Shown: piece by piece, positions 44,445 to 53,858 of the stretch | How positions within the stretch are numbered: position 1 is the stretch's first letter | Layout: each line of letters opens with the position of its first letter | DNA from: Actinoplanes sp. TBRC 11911 | GTDB lineage: Bacteria; Actinomycetota; Actinomycetes; Mycobacteriales; Micromonosporaceae | DNA length: 64,000 nt | Assembly (NCBI RefSeq): GCF_012933445.1 | Contig: NZ_JABBNC010000006.1 | Location: 1 to 64,000 of the forward strand | Direction of reading: 5' to 3' | Position numbers and translations under genes: made by a program | The notes under the pieces: generated by a model | The model's input: only the letters and a program-made list of their open reading frames with translations | Told to the model about the DNA's origin: nothing | Database searches by the model: none

Positions 44445-45554
44445 ATGTTGAGCGTGAATCCAGGACTGGCCGGTGTCGTCGCGTTCGACACCGAGATCGC
44501 CGAGCCCGACCGGGACGGCGGGGTGCTGCGCTACCGCGGGGTGGACATCCGGGAGCTCGCCGGGACGGTGTCGTACGCCGACGTGTGGGGCCTGCTCGCG
44601 GACGGTGACTTCGCCGACGGGCTGCCGCCGGCCGAGCCGTTCCCGCTGCCGGTGCACTCCGGGGACATCCGGGTGGACGTACAGGCGGCCGTGTCGATGC
44701 TGACGCCCTACTGGGGGTTGCGGCCGCTGATCGACATCGACGACGCGCAGGCCCGCTCGGATCTGGCGCGCTCCTCGGTGACGATGCTGTCGTACGTGGC
44801 GCAGTCGGCCCGCGGCACCCGCATGCCGGCCGTCCCGCAACGGGTGGTCGACACCGGCCGCACGACGACCGAGCGCTTCATGATCCGCTGGCAGGGCGAT
44901 CCGGACCCCCGGCACGTCGCGGCCATCGACCGGTACTGGGTGTGCGCGGCCGAGCATGGGATGAACGCGTCGACGTTCACCGCGCGCGTCGTGGCGTCCA
45001 CCGGCGCCGACGTGCCCGCGTGTCTGTCGGCCGCGGTCGCCGCGTTGTCCGGGCCGTTGCACGGCGGCGCGCCGGCTCGCGCGCTCGGCATGGTCGAGGC
45101 GGTCGAGCGCACCGGCGACGCACGGGCGTACGTGAAAAAGGTTTTGGACAGCGGCCGGCGTCTGATGGGTTTCGGGCACGCCATTTACCGGGCCGAGGAT
45201 CCGCGGGCGCGCATTCTGCGGGACGCGGCGCGCGAGCTCGGGGCGCCGCGTTATGAGGTCGCGCTGGAGCTGGAAAAGGCGGCCCTGGCCGAACTGCGGG
45301 AACGCAAGCCGGACCGGGTGCTGGAGACGAACGTCGAATTCTGGGCGGCGATCGTCCTCGATTTCGCGCAGGTGCCGTCCGAGATGCTGACCGCGTTGTT
45401 CACGTGCGCGCGCACGGCGGGCTGGAGCGCCCATATCCTGGAGCAGAAGCGCCTGGGCAAAATCATCCGCCCGTCCGCCGAATACGTGGGCCCGAAGACC
45501 CGGCCGGCGGCGGAAATGCCGGGTTGGGAGGACGCGCTGAAGCGCAATCTCTGA
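44445..45554 (+). CDS. Citrate synthase 2 (citrate/2-methylcitrate synthase)
   Basis: 369 residues with catalytic segments LSGPLHGGAP, MGFGHAIYRAEDPRA and the acidic residue in LETNVEFWAAI (Glu where most citrate synthases have Asp). It condenses acetyl-CoA (or propionyl-CoA) with oxaloacetate. The short length without an N-terminal extension is typical of the actinobacterial CitA type. Expression is likely controlled through the operator shared with the divergent HTH homologue. Confidence 0.88.
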   Translation: MLSVNPGLAGVVAFDTEIAEPDRDGGVLRYRGVDIRELAGTVSYADVWGLLADGDFADGLPPAEPFPLPVHSGDIRVDVQAAVSMLTPYWGLRPLIDIDDAQARSDLARSSVTMLSYVAQSARGTRMPAVPQRVVDTGRTTTERFMIRWQGDPDPRHVAAIDRYWVCAAEHGMNASTFTARVVASTGADVPACLSAAVAALSGPLHGGAPARALGMVEAVERTGDARAYVKKVLDSGRRLMGFGHAIYRAEDPRARILRDAARELGAPRYEVALELEKAALAELRERKPDRVLETNVEFWAAIVLDFAQVPSEMLTALFTCARTAGWSAHILEQKRLGKIIRPSAEYVGPKTRPAAEMPGWEDALKRNL

Positions 45555-45643
45555 CCATTGTGGTCGGATCGGTGACACCGGCGACGCGGCGGGCGTCCGC
45601 CCGGGAGAGACTCGCGTGAGGGTTTCTCCCGAAGGAGCCGATC

Positions 45644-46627
45644 ATGTGGTGGGAGCCGCAAGACGCAGAGACCGAGCGACTTCAGGGCGACGTCCGGCGG
45701 CTCGCGGAGTCGTATCGGTCCTACCTTACCGACAACGACGACGCCGACCTCCTCGCCTACGGGGTCGGCGCCACGCTGACCGTCGACGGCACCTGGGCAC
45801 CGCTGGTCCTGGCCGGTCGGGAGTTCCTCGATCGCGATCGCACCGCGTTCCCCGAGGCGCCGCTGCGCCTGGGGCTGCTGTCCGATTTGCTGCCCCGGCA
45901 CCGGCTCACGACGTCGCTCCGCGGCTGGGATGCGACGTCGGAGACCATCGTGCTGCCCGTCCACCGGCCTCGTTCCGCGTGCTCCGTGTCAACCGGTGAC
46001 CAGGCGCGCGCCGATGCCGACACCGACGCTTTCGCGACCGTCGGAATGGTCGGATTCACCCCGATAGGCGAGCCGGCCATGGTGACAGCCGGGCATTTGG
46101 TCCACGGCAATGGTGATCGCGTCAACATCCGCGGACGGTGCGGTGGTCAATACCGGCAGTATCCGGGTGAGGTTGTGGCGTGGTCCGACCCCGCATCGAA
46201 TTCGCCCGCGGCGGGGCTCGACTACGCCGTCGTCACTGTCGACCCGTTCGTGCGGCAGCTTTCGCACAACGGCACGATGGCGTCACCGCGTCCGCCGTAC
46301 ATTCCGATGAACGTGGCGGGAACCGGGGCGGTGTCCGGATATCAGGTCGGCACGGTGAGCGGCGCCCTGACGCAGGTCGGCGATCGCCACCGGCAATGGC
46401 AGGACTGCTGGATGCTCGGTCCGTGCCACCTTCTGCGTCCGGGTGATTCGGGCACTCTTGTTCAGGGGCGGCTGCCCGGCGGGCACGCCGACGCGTTGTT
46501 CGGGCATTTCGTCGGCGGCAGTGGTTGGCCGGGCCAGTCGGTGTTCCATCACCTTTACGTGCAGGACCTGGAACAGACACTGAACGGTGGGCTGGCGAAC
46601 TCTTTCCAGATGTTCCCGCCGACATGA
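45644..46627 (+). CDS. Trypsin-fold serine protease-like protein without a signal peptide
   Basis: 327 residues. A chymotrypsin-like triad can be read in order: His151 (MVTAGHLV), Asp193 (GLDYAVVTVD) and Ser269 (LRPGDSGTLV). The first 120 residues are charged and unrelated to a secretion signal, so the enzyme would act in the cytoplasm. AAGGAG precedes the ATG. The next gene, a membrane protein, starts within its stop (ATGA). Cytosolic trypsin-like domains occur in bacterial conflict and signalling systems, but no such partner is identified; function unknown. Confidence 0.75.
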   Translation: MWWEPQDAETERLQGDVRRLAESYRSYLTDNDDADLLAYGVGATLTVDGTWAPLVLAGREFLDRDRTAFPEAPLRLGLLSDLLPRHRLTTSLRGWDATSETIVLPVHRPRSACSVSTGDQARADADTDAFATVGMVGFTPIGEPAMVTAGHLVHGNGDRVNIRGRCGGQYRQYPGEVVAWSDPASNSPAAGLDYAVVTVDPFVRQLSHNGTMASPRPPYIPMNVAGTGAVSGYQVGTVSGALTQVGDRHRQWQDCWMLGPCHLLRPGDSGTLVQGRLPGGHADALFGHFVGGSGWPGQSVFHHLYVQDLEQTLNGGLANSFQMFPPT

Positions 46628-47157
46628 CGATCCGGTCGATAGCCGCGCTGGCGGTTCAGCGTGACGCTGCCGCAAGCACCGGGGAATTGCCCGATCCGGC
46701 GGCGTTTCCCGCTTCCGGCCCGGCCCCGTCGGTGCGGGCCGCCTCGGACGTCCTGATGGCCGCGGTGCCGATCGATGTGGTCGTGCTTTACACAACTGTT
46801 CTCGGCGTCCTGTCCGGCGTGGTGCCCGACAACGAGCCCAACTCGTATCTCGGCCTGCGATGGGGCCTCTATCTCGGGTGTCTGGTGGCCACCGTCCTCG
46901 CCGTCTGGGTGGCCTATCGGGTCGCGCCCCGGCCACCGGGCGCGGTCGTCAAGCGGCGGGTGCCGTGGGCCGAAATGGGTACCGCATCCTTCGCCTTCGC
47001 CACCTGGGGACTGGTGCTGCCGGATTCGGTGCTCTACGCGCTGCTCGACCCGCCGACTCTGCCGGTCATCGTGGCGGTTCTCGCGGCGTTCGGTGCTTTC
47101 GTGTTCACCGCGGTGCTCACTCCCCTGCTGGGCCGCGCGATTCACGGGAGTCAATAG
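46624..47157 (+). CDS. Four-helix membrane protein coupled to the protease gene
   Basis: 177 residues. A 45-residue polar start precedes four hydrophobic helices (about 46-66, 77-99, 117-137 and 145-165). ATG 46624 overlaps the protease stop by 4 bp, so the two are translated together. No family recognised. It may anchor, be cleaved by, or protect against the protease. Its 3' end overlaps glgX by 7 bp on the other strand. Confidence 0.72.
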   Translation: MTIRSIAALAVQRDAAASTGELPDPAAFPASGPAPSVRAASDVLMAAVPIDVVVLYTTVLGVLSGVVPDNEPNSYLGLRWGLYLGCLVATVLAVWVAYRVAPRPPGAVVKRRVPWAEMGTASFAFATWGLVLPDSVLYALLDPPTLPVIVAVLAAFGAFVFTAVLTPLLGRAIHGSQ

Positions 47158-49289
47158 CGGCAGCGCAACACCACGAGGGAATGGCCCGTCACGCCGATCT
47201 GGCCGCCCGCCTTGGCCGTGCGGCGGCGGGTGGCCAGCAGCGGGTCGGCGGTGTTGACGACCACTTCCCACGTACGCCCGTAATCGCGGCCCGGGAGCGT
47301 GAACGCGGCCTGGTCGCCGAGTGGGTTGAACAGCAGCAGGAATGAGTCGTCGGTGATGGGCTCGCCCAGGGCGTCGCGTTCCGGGATGCCGTGGCCGTTG
47401 AGGAACACCGTCATCGTCAGGCCGCCGGTGGTGTTCCAATCGTCCTCGGTCATCGCCTCGCCGTCGCGGCGCAGCCAGGCGATGTCCGGGACCTTGGCGT
47501 CCCCGACGACGTCGCCGGTGAAGAAGCGCCGCCGCCGGAAAATGGGATGGGCGGCCCGCAGGTCGGTCAGCAGGCTGGTGAATCTGGTCAGCACGTCCTG
47601 ATTGCGGGCGTCCGCCCAATCGACCCAGCTGAGGTCGTTGTCCTGGCAGTAGACGTTGTTGTTGCCGCGTTGGGTGCGGCCCAGTTCGTCGCCGTGCGCG
47701 ATCATCGGGACGCCCTGGGACAACAGCAGCGTGGCGAGGAAGTTTCGTTTCTGCCGTTCGCGCAGCGCCACGATGTCGCGGTCCTCGGCCGGGCCTTCGA
47801 CGCCGCAGTTCCAGGAGCGGTTGTTGCTTTCGCCGTCGCGGTTGTCCTCGCCGTTGGCCTCGTTGTGCTTCTCGTTGTACGAGACGAGGTCGGTCAGGGT
47901 GAAGCCGTCGTGCGCGGTGACGAAATTGATGGACGCGAGGGGGCGGCGGCCGTCCACCTCGTACAGGTCGGCGCTGCCGGCGAAGCGGGACGCGAACTCG
48001 CCCAGGCCGGCCGTCTCGCCGCGCCAGAAATCGCGCACCGAGTCCCGGAAGCGGCCGTTCCACTCCGTCCACAAGGGCGGGAAGCCACCCACCTGGTAGC
48101 CGCCGTCGCCGACGTCCCACGGTTCCGCGATGAGTTTCACCTGGGACACGACCGGGTCCTGATTCACCAGGTCGAAGAAAGCCGCGAGACGGTCGACGGC
48201 GTGGAACTCCCGGGCGAGCGCGGCGGCCAGGTCGAACCGGAAACCGTCGACGTGCATCTCCGTCACCCAGTACCGCAGCGAATCCATGATCAGGCGCAGC
48301 GACTCGTGGTGGCGTACGTTGAGGCTGTTCCCGGTTCCGGTGGTGTCGTAGTAATACTGCTTGTCCTCGTCGACGAGCCGGTAATAGGCGGGATTGTCGA
48401 TGCCGCGGAACGACAGCGTCGGGCCCAGGTGATTGCCTTCGGCGGTGTGGTTGTAGACGACGTCCAGGATCACCTCGATGCCGGCCTGGTGCAGCGCCTT
48501 CACCATGGTTTTGAACTCCTGCACCTGCCCGCCACGGCCACCGAACGAGGCGTACGCGTTGTGCGGCGCGAAGAATCCGATCGTGTTGTAACCCCAGTAG
48601 TTGCTGAGCCCGCGGTCGATGAGCGTGCTGTCGTGGACGAACTGGTGCACCGGCATCAGTTCGACGGCCGTCACGCCGAGTCGCTTGAAGTGCTCGATCA
48701 TCCGCGGGTGGGCGAGCCCCGAATAGGTTCCGCGCACGTCCTCCGGGATTCCCGGGTGCCGCTGCGTGATGCCCTTGACGTGCGCTTCGTAGATGACCGT
48801 CTCCCAGAACGGGATCCGCAGCGGCCGGTCGTTCCCCCAGTCGAAGAACGGATTCACCACCACCGACTTCTGCGCGAAGGCGGCCGAGTCCCCGTCGTTG
48901 CGCGACAACGGATCCCCGAACCGGTACGCGAAAAGCGCCTCGCTCCACTCGTTGCGCCCGTCGATCGCCTTGGCGTACGGGTCGAGGAGCAGTTTGCTGG
49001 GATTGCAGCGCAGCCCCCGGGACGGATCGTAGGGGCCGTGCACCCGGTATCCGTAGCGCTGCCCCGGCACGATGCGCGGCAGATAGCCGTGCCAGACGAG
49101 CGCCTCACGTTCGGGCAGATCGAGCCGCGTCTCCGTCCCGTCGTCGCCGAAAAGGCACAGTTCGACCCGCTCGGCGACCTCGGAGAACAGCGCGAAATTG
49201 GTTCCGCCGCCGTCGTAGGTGGCCCCCAGCGGGTACGGATTCCCCGGCCAGACCTTGACGCCCGCGCTGCTGTCCCCATCACCCGGCAT
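47151..49289 (-). CDS. glgX: Glycogen debranching enzyme
   Basis: 712 residues: an N-terminal CBM48-like domain (NPYPLGATYDGGGTNFALFS), then a GH13 isoamylase-type barrel with DGFRFDLA (nucleophile Asp), LIAEPWDVG (acid/base Glu) and FVTAHDGFT (Asp). The insertion SYNEKHNEANGEDNRDG (shortened here) is characteristic of GlgX. It removes alpha-1,6 branches from glycogen limit dextrins in the cytoplasm. ATG 49289 is preferred; GTG 49313 is in frame. No other glycogen gene is adjacent. Confidence 0.93.
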   Translation of the reverse strand: MPGDGDSSAGVKVWPGNPYPLGATYDGGGTNFALFSEVAERVELCLFGDDGTETRLDLPEREALVWHGYLPRIVPGQRYGYRVHGPYDPSRGLRCNPSKLLLDPYAKAIDGRNEWSEALFAYRFGDPLSRNDGDSAAFAQKSVVVNPFFDWGNDRPLRIPFWETVIYEAHVKGITQRHPGIPEDVRGTYSGLAHPRMIEHFKRLGVTAVELMPVHQFVHDSTLIDRGLSNYWGYNTIGFFAPHNAYASFGGRGGQVQEFKTMVKALHQAGIEVILDVVYNHTAEGNHLGPTLSFRGIDNPAYYRLVDEDKQYYYDTTGTGNSLNVRHHESLRLIMDSLRYWVTEMHVDGFRFDLAAALAREFHAVDRLAAFFDLVNQDPVVSQVKLIAEPWDVGDGGYQVGGFPPLWTEWNGRFRDSVRDFWRGETAGLGEFASRFAGSADLYEVDGRRPLASINFVTAHDGFTLTDLVSYNEKHNEANGEDNRDGESNNRSWNCGVEGPAEDRDIVALRERQKRNFLATLLLSQGVPMIAHGDELGRTQRGNNNVYCQDNDLSWVDWADARNQDVLTRFTSLLTDLRAAHPIFRRRRFFTGDVVGDAKVPDIAWLRRDGEAMTEDDWNTTGGLTMTVFLNGHGIPERDALGEPITDDSFLLLFNPLGDQAAFTLPGRDYGRTWEVVVNTADPLLATRRRTAKAGGQIGVTGHSLVVLRCRY

Positions 49290-49721
49290 AGCCGGAGTAA
49301 ATCCGCCCGGCACCGACTCGGCAACCGCACAGCCCCGAATGTGACGCGGGTCGGCGGCCGGCGGCCGCTCCGGACGCCGGCACCGGACGGCGCAGATGGT
49401 TTGTTCGTGCGATGCCCGGCGGCCCGCGCGCCGAGCAACCGTCAACGGTATGGCGTGGGAATGGGACAGAACCGCACTCGTCGATCTCAGCGACATCCGG
49501 GTCTCGGGCGAAGAGGGAAATCTCGACTCTGCCGATCTGGCAGCTCGCCCTCGACCACGTGCGCACCCGGATGCGCCGGCCGACGCGCCGGCCCACGGCG
49601 TCCCGCTATCTGTAACTGTTCAGCTGGTTCCGTCGGCCGGGAGTCCCCGCGCGAGGCGCTGCCGCCAAGCCCGGACAGGCCCTAGCTCCCCACAGTGGCC
49701 GCCCCACCCGGGGCGTGGGGA

Positions 49722-49890
49722 GCCGCGACGCCGGGAAGGTTGCGGTTGCCCACACCGCAGCCACCCCCACCCCGGTGTGGGCAGCCGCGACACCGGGAAG
49801 GTTGCGGTTCCCCACACCGCAGCCACCCCCACCCCCGTGTGGGCAACCGCCACGACCGGAAGGTCCCGGCTCCCCACAGCGACGGCCCGC
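49722..49890. repeat. 62-bp tandem repeat, about 2.7 units
   Basis: Units start near 49722, 49784 and 49846, each containing AGCCGCGAC-CCGGGAAGGTTGCGGTT and GCAGCCACCCCCACCCC. CCCACAC and GTGTGGG alternate, so adjacent units can form hairpins. It lies in the 1-kb gene-free gap between glgX and the nitroreductase gene, left of hairpin element B. Confidence 0.85.
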
Positions 49891-49950
49891 GCAGGTCCGC
49901 CCCGCAAGGCCAACCCATCGGAGGGCAAGCGGCTCGAGAAACAGCTGAAC

Positions 49951-50175
49951 AGTTCCACTATCTGGGCAGAACTGTCTGCACGATGAACGAGAGTCCGAAC
50001 AGGACGGTCGATTTTTCCCTCTCGCACCCCTTTGCGGCCACCGATTCCGGCACGATTTCGAGACCTTGGAGAGTTGCGCCCACATACGAACCCGAACTCT
50101 CCAAGGTCTCGAGAATCGACCGTGGCCGCCTGATCGGGCAGGGTCGAATGGGGTCAAAAATTGATGAAAGCACCT
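49951..50175. repeat. Dispersed hairpin element, copy B
   Basis: The left flank shares about 41 of 50 bases with copy A, including GAGTCCGAACAGGACGGT, then CCTTTGCGGCC. Hairpin arms 50058-50075 and 50095-50112 match perfectly over 18 bp (TCGAGACCTTGGAGAGTT), with further pairing outside. The 19-nt loop reads GCGCCCACATACGAACCCG, the same orientation as copy C and opposite to copy A. The right flank has TCGAATGGGGTCAAAA at 50144 on. It lies upstream of glgX and downstream of the nitroreductase gene. Confidence 0.85.
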
Positions 50176-50224
50176 CCACGCCGGTGAACTGGAACCGGGC
50201 GGCATCGACGAACCGGACGGGCAG

Positions 50225-50278
50225 CGGCCGAGCCGAGGGCACCGGCCGAGCCGAGGGCACCGGCCGAGCCGAGGGCAC
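50225..50278. repeat. 18-bp tandem repeat, three units
   Basis: Three identical units CGGCCGAGCCGAGGGCAC, followed by a partial fourth (CGGCCGGGCGGG). It lies right of hairpin element B and 75 bp downstream of the nitroreductase stop. Confidence 0.85.
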
Positions 50279-50352
50279 CGGCCGGGCGGGCGTGACGGCC
50301 GTGCCCCGCGCTCAGCCGGGCGAGTGCCAGGGGCGCCTTTCGTACGCCGTAC

Positions 50353-50961
50353 CTAATGGAATTGCTCGTGGAAGATGACCTCGTCCAAGGGGCGGCGGCG
50401 GGGCTGGGACCAGCGGCCTTTCGCGGGGTAGCCGAGCGGGATCAAGGCCATCGTCATCGCCGTGTCGGGGAGGTTGAGCAGGCGGCGGACCTCGGGCTCG
50501 TGGGCGGTGTGCAGCGTTGTCAGGGTGGCGCCGATGCCGTAGGCGCGGGCGGCCAGGATCAGGTGCTGGACGGCGCCGTAGATGCTGGAGCCCAGGCGGG
50601 GGTTGGTGGACTTGGCGGCGCCCAGGAGGACCGGGAAGATCCAGACGGGGGCCTCCTCCAGGTGGGTGGCGAGGTGGTCGGCGGCTCGGTAGGTCGCGGC
50701 GGACATGCCGTCTCCGGCGGCGAGGATCTGGTCCTTGCGGGAGGCGTAGGTCTTCGTCCAGGAGTCGCGGTACAGGTCGGCGATCTTTGACTTCGTGGTC
50801 GCGTCGCGGACCACGATCCAGGCCCAGCGCTGGCTGTTGCCGCCGCTCGGGCCTCGGATGGCGGCGTCCAGCAGGGCGCGGATCACGTCGTCGTCGATGG
50901 GGGTCGGGGATAAGTAACGGCGCGACGGCGTGGTGTGCAGCGCCTCCAGCAACTCGGTCAT
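50353..50961 (-). CDS. Nitroreductase-family flavoprotein
   Basis: 202 residues with the FMN-binding start SRRYLSPTPID and GPSGGNSQRW, and a C-terminal LIPLGYPAKGRW. These NAD(P)H-dependent enzymes reduce nitro groups, quinones or serve specialised dehydrogenations. It is a stand-alone gene with repeats downstream and a VOC remnant upstream. Substrate unknown. Confidence 0.9.
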   Translation of the reverse strand: MTELLEALHTTPSRRYLSPTPIDDDVIRALLDAAIRGPSGGNSQRWAWIVVRDATTKSKIADLYRDSWTKTYASRKDQILAAGDGMSAATYRAADHLATHLEEAPVWIFPVLLGAAKSTNPRLGSSIYGAVQHLILAARAYGIGATLTTLHTAHEPEVRRLLNLPDTAMTMALIPLGYPAKGRWSQPRRRPLDEVIFHEQFH

Positions 50962-50980
50962 GGATGAACTTTAATGGCTC

Positions 50981-51190
50981 ATGGCCTACCTCAAGAGCGT
51001 GCCATTCGATTGTGTGGATGCGCTGGTCGTGGGGCGGTTCTGGGCGGCCGCGCTCGGCGGGGAGCCGGAGGAGGACTCGACGCCGGAGAAGGCGTTCGTG
51101 GAGGCGCCGGGGTGGGGCGGGCCGAACCGGTGGTCGTTCTGCGCCGGAAGCCTTTACCCGGGGGCGGGGCGGCCGATATTCGGGGCGCCT
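50981..51190 (+). pseudogene. Truncated VOC (glyoxalase-like) gene remnant
   Basis: The reading MAYLKSVPFDC...VGRFWAAALG...FVEAPGWGGPN matches the first half of actinobacterial glyoxalase-like VOC proteins. After about residue 50 the similarity ends and the sequence turns into unrelated GC-rich residues; the second half with its metal ligand is absent. The frame then runs into the next gene. Confidence 0.65.
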
Positions 51191-51209
51191 AGGAGGAGGG
51201 AGTACGCCC

Positions 51210-51812
51210 ATGTCGCAACGCGCCATGCCGGCTCGCCGGGACAAGTGGCGGCCGGTCGATCGGATCTATGACGGGATCCTCGAGCGGTGCGTCGACGAGG
51301 CCGAGCGGGGGGCGCGCCGGGACGGGACCGCCGAGCTGATGGCCGGCGGGGTGGTCATCGCGGTGCTGGCGGTGGGGATTCTCGTGGTGGTGCAGTCGGC
51401 GGCCGCCGCGCTGGTGGTGTGCGGGGTGCTGGCGGCGGGGCTGTTCTGGTTCATCGTGGGTACGGCGCAGCACGAGGACACCGATCGGCGCGGCGTGCTC
51501 GCGGAGATCGGTGGTGCGGGGATGTTGCCCGCGGGATATCTGGTGCATCCGCTCGCGTGGAAGGCCGGGATGGCCGAGTATGTGGCGCACGTGCCGGAGT
51601 CGCAGTTGAAGGCCGGGGCGGAGATGTGCCACGTGTTCCCCGGCACGGTCGGTGACCTCATCACCTTTGTCGGAAATATCGCGATTCATGTGCCTTTGCC
51701 GCATCAGGCCACGCCGGAGGATGTGGAGAAGCGCGGCAAGGCGCTGGTGAAGATCGGGCTGCCGATTCTCAAGAAGCACGTGAAGACGGTGCCGGCGCTG
51801 CCGAAGGCCTGA
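51210..51812 (+). CDS. Hypothetical membrane protein
   Basis: 200 residues. A charged start (about 1-42) precedes two hydrophobic helices (about 45-66 and 68-86), then a mostly soluble C-terminal half with LPAGYLVHPLAWKAGMAEYV and a positively charged tail. AGGAGGAGGG at 51191 gives a strong ribosome site for ATG 51210. No family recognised. The stop abuts a 25-bp tandem array. Confidence 0.72.
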   Translation: MSQRAMPARRDKWRPVDRIYDGILERCVDEAERGARRDGTAELMAGGVVIAVLAVGILVVVQSAAAALVVCGVLAAGLFWFIVGTAQHEDTDRRGVLAEIGGAGMLPAGYLVHPLAWKAGMAEYVAHVPESQLKAGAEMCHVFPGTVGDLITFVGNIAIHVPLPHQATPEDVEKRGKALVKIGLPILKKHVKTVPALPKA

Positions 51813-51945
51813 CGGCCGGGCGGCTGGCGAAGCCGGGCAGACGGGCGGCTGGCGGACGGGCGGCTGGCGAAGCCGGGCGGACGGGCGGCTGGCGAAGCCG
51901 GGCGGACGGGCGGCTGGCGAAGCCGGGCGGACGGGCGGCGCACGT
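51811..51945. repeat. 25-bp tandem array after the membrane-protein gene
   Basis: Units of GACGGGCGGCTGGCGAAGCC plus GGGCG start at 51855, 51880, 51905 and partly 51930; earlier shortened copies reach back to the stop codon. It lies between the membrane gene and the ABC exporter, whose genes converge here. It may act as a transcription barrier. Confidence 0.85.
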
Positions 51946-52001
51946 GGCCGGCCGGCAGGGCCAGAACCGGGCGCCAGGCGGAGGCGCGGCCTCAGCGCGA
52001 C

Positions 52002-53798
52002 TTACGCGGCCAGCGCGGCATACCTGCCCGCTGCAGACAGCAGCGTCGCGTGGGTGCCCGCCTCCAGGACGCGGCCGTGGTCGAGGACCACGATCTGGTC
52101 GGCGTCGCGGACCGTCGACAAGCGGTGCGCGATCGTCACCGTCGTGCGGCCGCGGGACAGCGTGTCGAACGCCTGCTGCACGGCCCGCTCGGTCTCCGTG
52201 TCCAAGGCGCTGGTCGCCTCGTCCAGCACCAGGATGCGCGGATCGCGCAGCAGCGTGCGGGCGATCGCGATCCGCTGTTTCTCGCCACCCGAGAACCGGT
52301 GGCCGCGGGAGCCGACCATCGTGTCGTAGCCGTCGGGCAGGGCGGCGACCATGTCGTGGATGCGCGCGGCGCGGGCGGCGTCCTCGATCTCCTCGTCGGT
52401 GGCGTCGGGCTTGGCGTAGCGCAGATTCTCGCGGACGGTCGTGTGCAGCAGATACGTCTCCTGCGAGACCACGCCGACGATGCCGGCCAGGTCGCCCAGC
52501 GACAGCTCGCGGATGTCGACGCCGTCGATGGTCACGCGGCCGGCGGTCGGGTCGTGCAGGCGGGCGATCAGGCCAGCGATCGTGCTCTTGCCCGACCCCG
52601 TCTCCCCCACCAGGGCCAGCGACGTGCCGGCGGGGACGTCCAGGGTCACTCCGGCGACGGCGGCCGACGGGCTCCCGGCGTACGCGAAAGTGACGTCCTC
52701 CAGGCGCAGGTGGCCCTTGGGGGCGTCGAGGCGTACGGGGGAAGGGGGTTCGGTGATCTCGACGGGCAGGTCGAGGTATTCGAAGATGCGGGCGAACAGG
52801 GCCAGCGACGTGGTCAGCGACACGCCCACGTTGAGCAGGCCGAGCAGCGGCCGGAACAGGCCCGCCTGCAGCGCGGTGAACGCGACCAGCGTGCCGATGG
52901 TCATGCCGCCGGAGGTCGCGGGCAGGCCGGCGGCCAGGTAGATGATCGCGGGGATGGCCGCGAACATGACGCTCATCGAGGCCATCCGCCAGCGGCCGGC
53001 CAGTTCGGAGCGCAGCTCGAGGTCGATCAGGCGTTTCGACGAGTCGGTGAAGCGGGTGATCAGCGCGGGCGCGGTGCCCATCGTCTTGCTGAGCTGGACG
53101 CCGCCGATGGACAGGCCCTCCTCGATGGTGACGTTGAGGTCGGCGAGCTCGCGCTGGCGGCGGGCGGTGAGCTCGCGGCGCATGCGGGCGACGCGCCGGG
53201 TCAGCCAGATCGACGGCGGCAGCACGACGACCGTGACCAGGGACAGCCGCCAGCTCAGGGCGGCCATCGAGACGGCGGTGGCGACGACCGTCGTCAGGTT
53301 GGCGGCAATCGAGGTGGCCGTCGAGGTGACCACGGACTCCATGCCGCCGATGTCGTTGGTGATGCGGGACTGCACCTCGCCGGTGCGGGTGCGGGTGAAG
53401 AAGCCGATCGACTGACGCTGCAGGTGGGTGAACACGTCGGTGCGCAGGCGGTGCATGACGCGCTGGCCGACGTCGGTGGAGATCCAGGTCTGCAGGACGC
53501 CGAGCACGGATGTCACGGCGGCGACGGCCACCATGCCGAGCACGAGCCAGATCAGCAGGCGCACGTCGGCGCGGGGTAACGCCTTGTCGATGACGCCGCG
53601 CAGCAGGAACGGGGAGGCCGTGCTGATGATCGACGAGGCCACGATGATCAGAACGACGGCGGCCAGGCGGCCGCGATGCTCGGTGAAGAGGCTGCCGATA
53701 CGGCGCAGCGAGACGCTTTTGGCCTGCGCTTTCTCGGCGGCGGACGGGGTTCTTCCGGTAGGCCTTGGCAAAGGCTCATCCTTAGGTCGCGATGACAA
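52002..53798 (-). CDS. ABC exporter, fused membrane and ATPase domains
   Basis: 598 residues: six membrane helices (about 45-320), then a nucleotide-binding domain with Walker A GETGSGKST, signature FSGGEKQR, Walker B ILVLDEATSALD and the His of IAHRLSTV. It is a homodimer-type half-transporter for drugs or lipids. The apparent start is TTG 53798. It diverges from a MarR gene over 60 bp with two inverted repeats, suggesting substrate-induced expression. Confidence 0.92.
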   Translation of the reverse strand: MSSRPKDEPLPRPTGRTPSAAEKAQAKSVSLRRIGSLFTEHRGRLAAVVLIIVASSIISTASPFLLRGVIDKALPRADVRLLIWLVLGMVAVAAVTSVLGVLQTWISTDVGQRVMHRLRTDVFTHLQRQSIGFFTRTRTGEVQSRITNDIGGMESVVTSTATSIAANLTTVVATAVSMAALSWRLSLVTVVVLPPSIWLTRRVARMRRELTARRQRELADLNVTIEEGLSIGGVQLSKTMGTAPALITRFTDSSKRLIDLELRSELAGRWRMASMSVMFAAIPAIIYLAAGLPATSGGMTIGTLVAFTALQAGLFRPLLGLLNVGVSLTTSLALFARIFEYLDLPVEITEPPSPVRLDAPKGHLRLEDVTFAYAGSPSAAVAGVTLDVPAGTSLALVGETGSGKSTIAGLIARLHDPTAGRVTIDGVDIRELSLGDLAGIVGVVSQETYLLHTTVRENLRYAKPDATDEEIEDAARAARIHDMVAALPDGYDTMVGSRGHRFSGGEKQRIAIARTLLRDPRILVLDEATSALDTETERAVQQAFDTLSRGRTTVTIAHRLSTVRDADQIVVLDHGRVLEAGTHATLLSAAGRYAALAA

Positions 53799-53805
53799 GA
53801 TTTGA

Positions 53806-53843
53806 TGAGGTTACCTCAACATGAGGGAGCAACGCTAGTTGCT
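53806..53843. promoter_or_regulatory. Two inverted repeats between ABC exporter and MarR genes
   Basis: TGAGGT-T-ACCTCA (53806-53818) and AGCAAC-GCTA-GTTGCT (53828-53843). They lie within the 60-bp divergent promoter region and are the likely MarR operators. The first starts 8 bp from the exporter start codon. Confidence 0.6.
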
Positions 53844-53858
53844 GGTACGGTATTCCTT

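Noticed and set aside
52002..53798. Antisense open frames across the ABC exporter and other genes
   Set aside because: Typical high-GC shadow frames, Arg/Ala/Gly-rich and without ribosome sites or domains.
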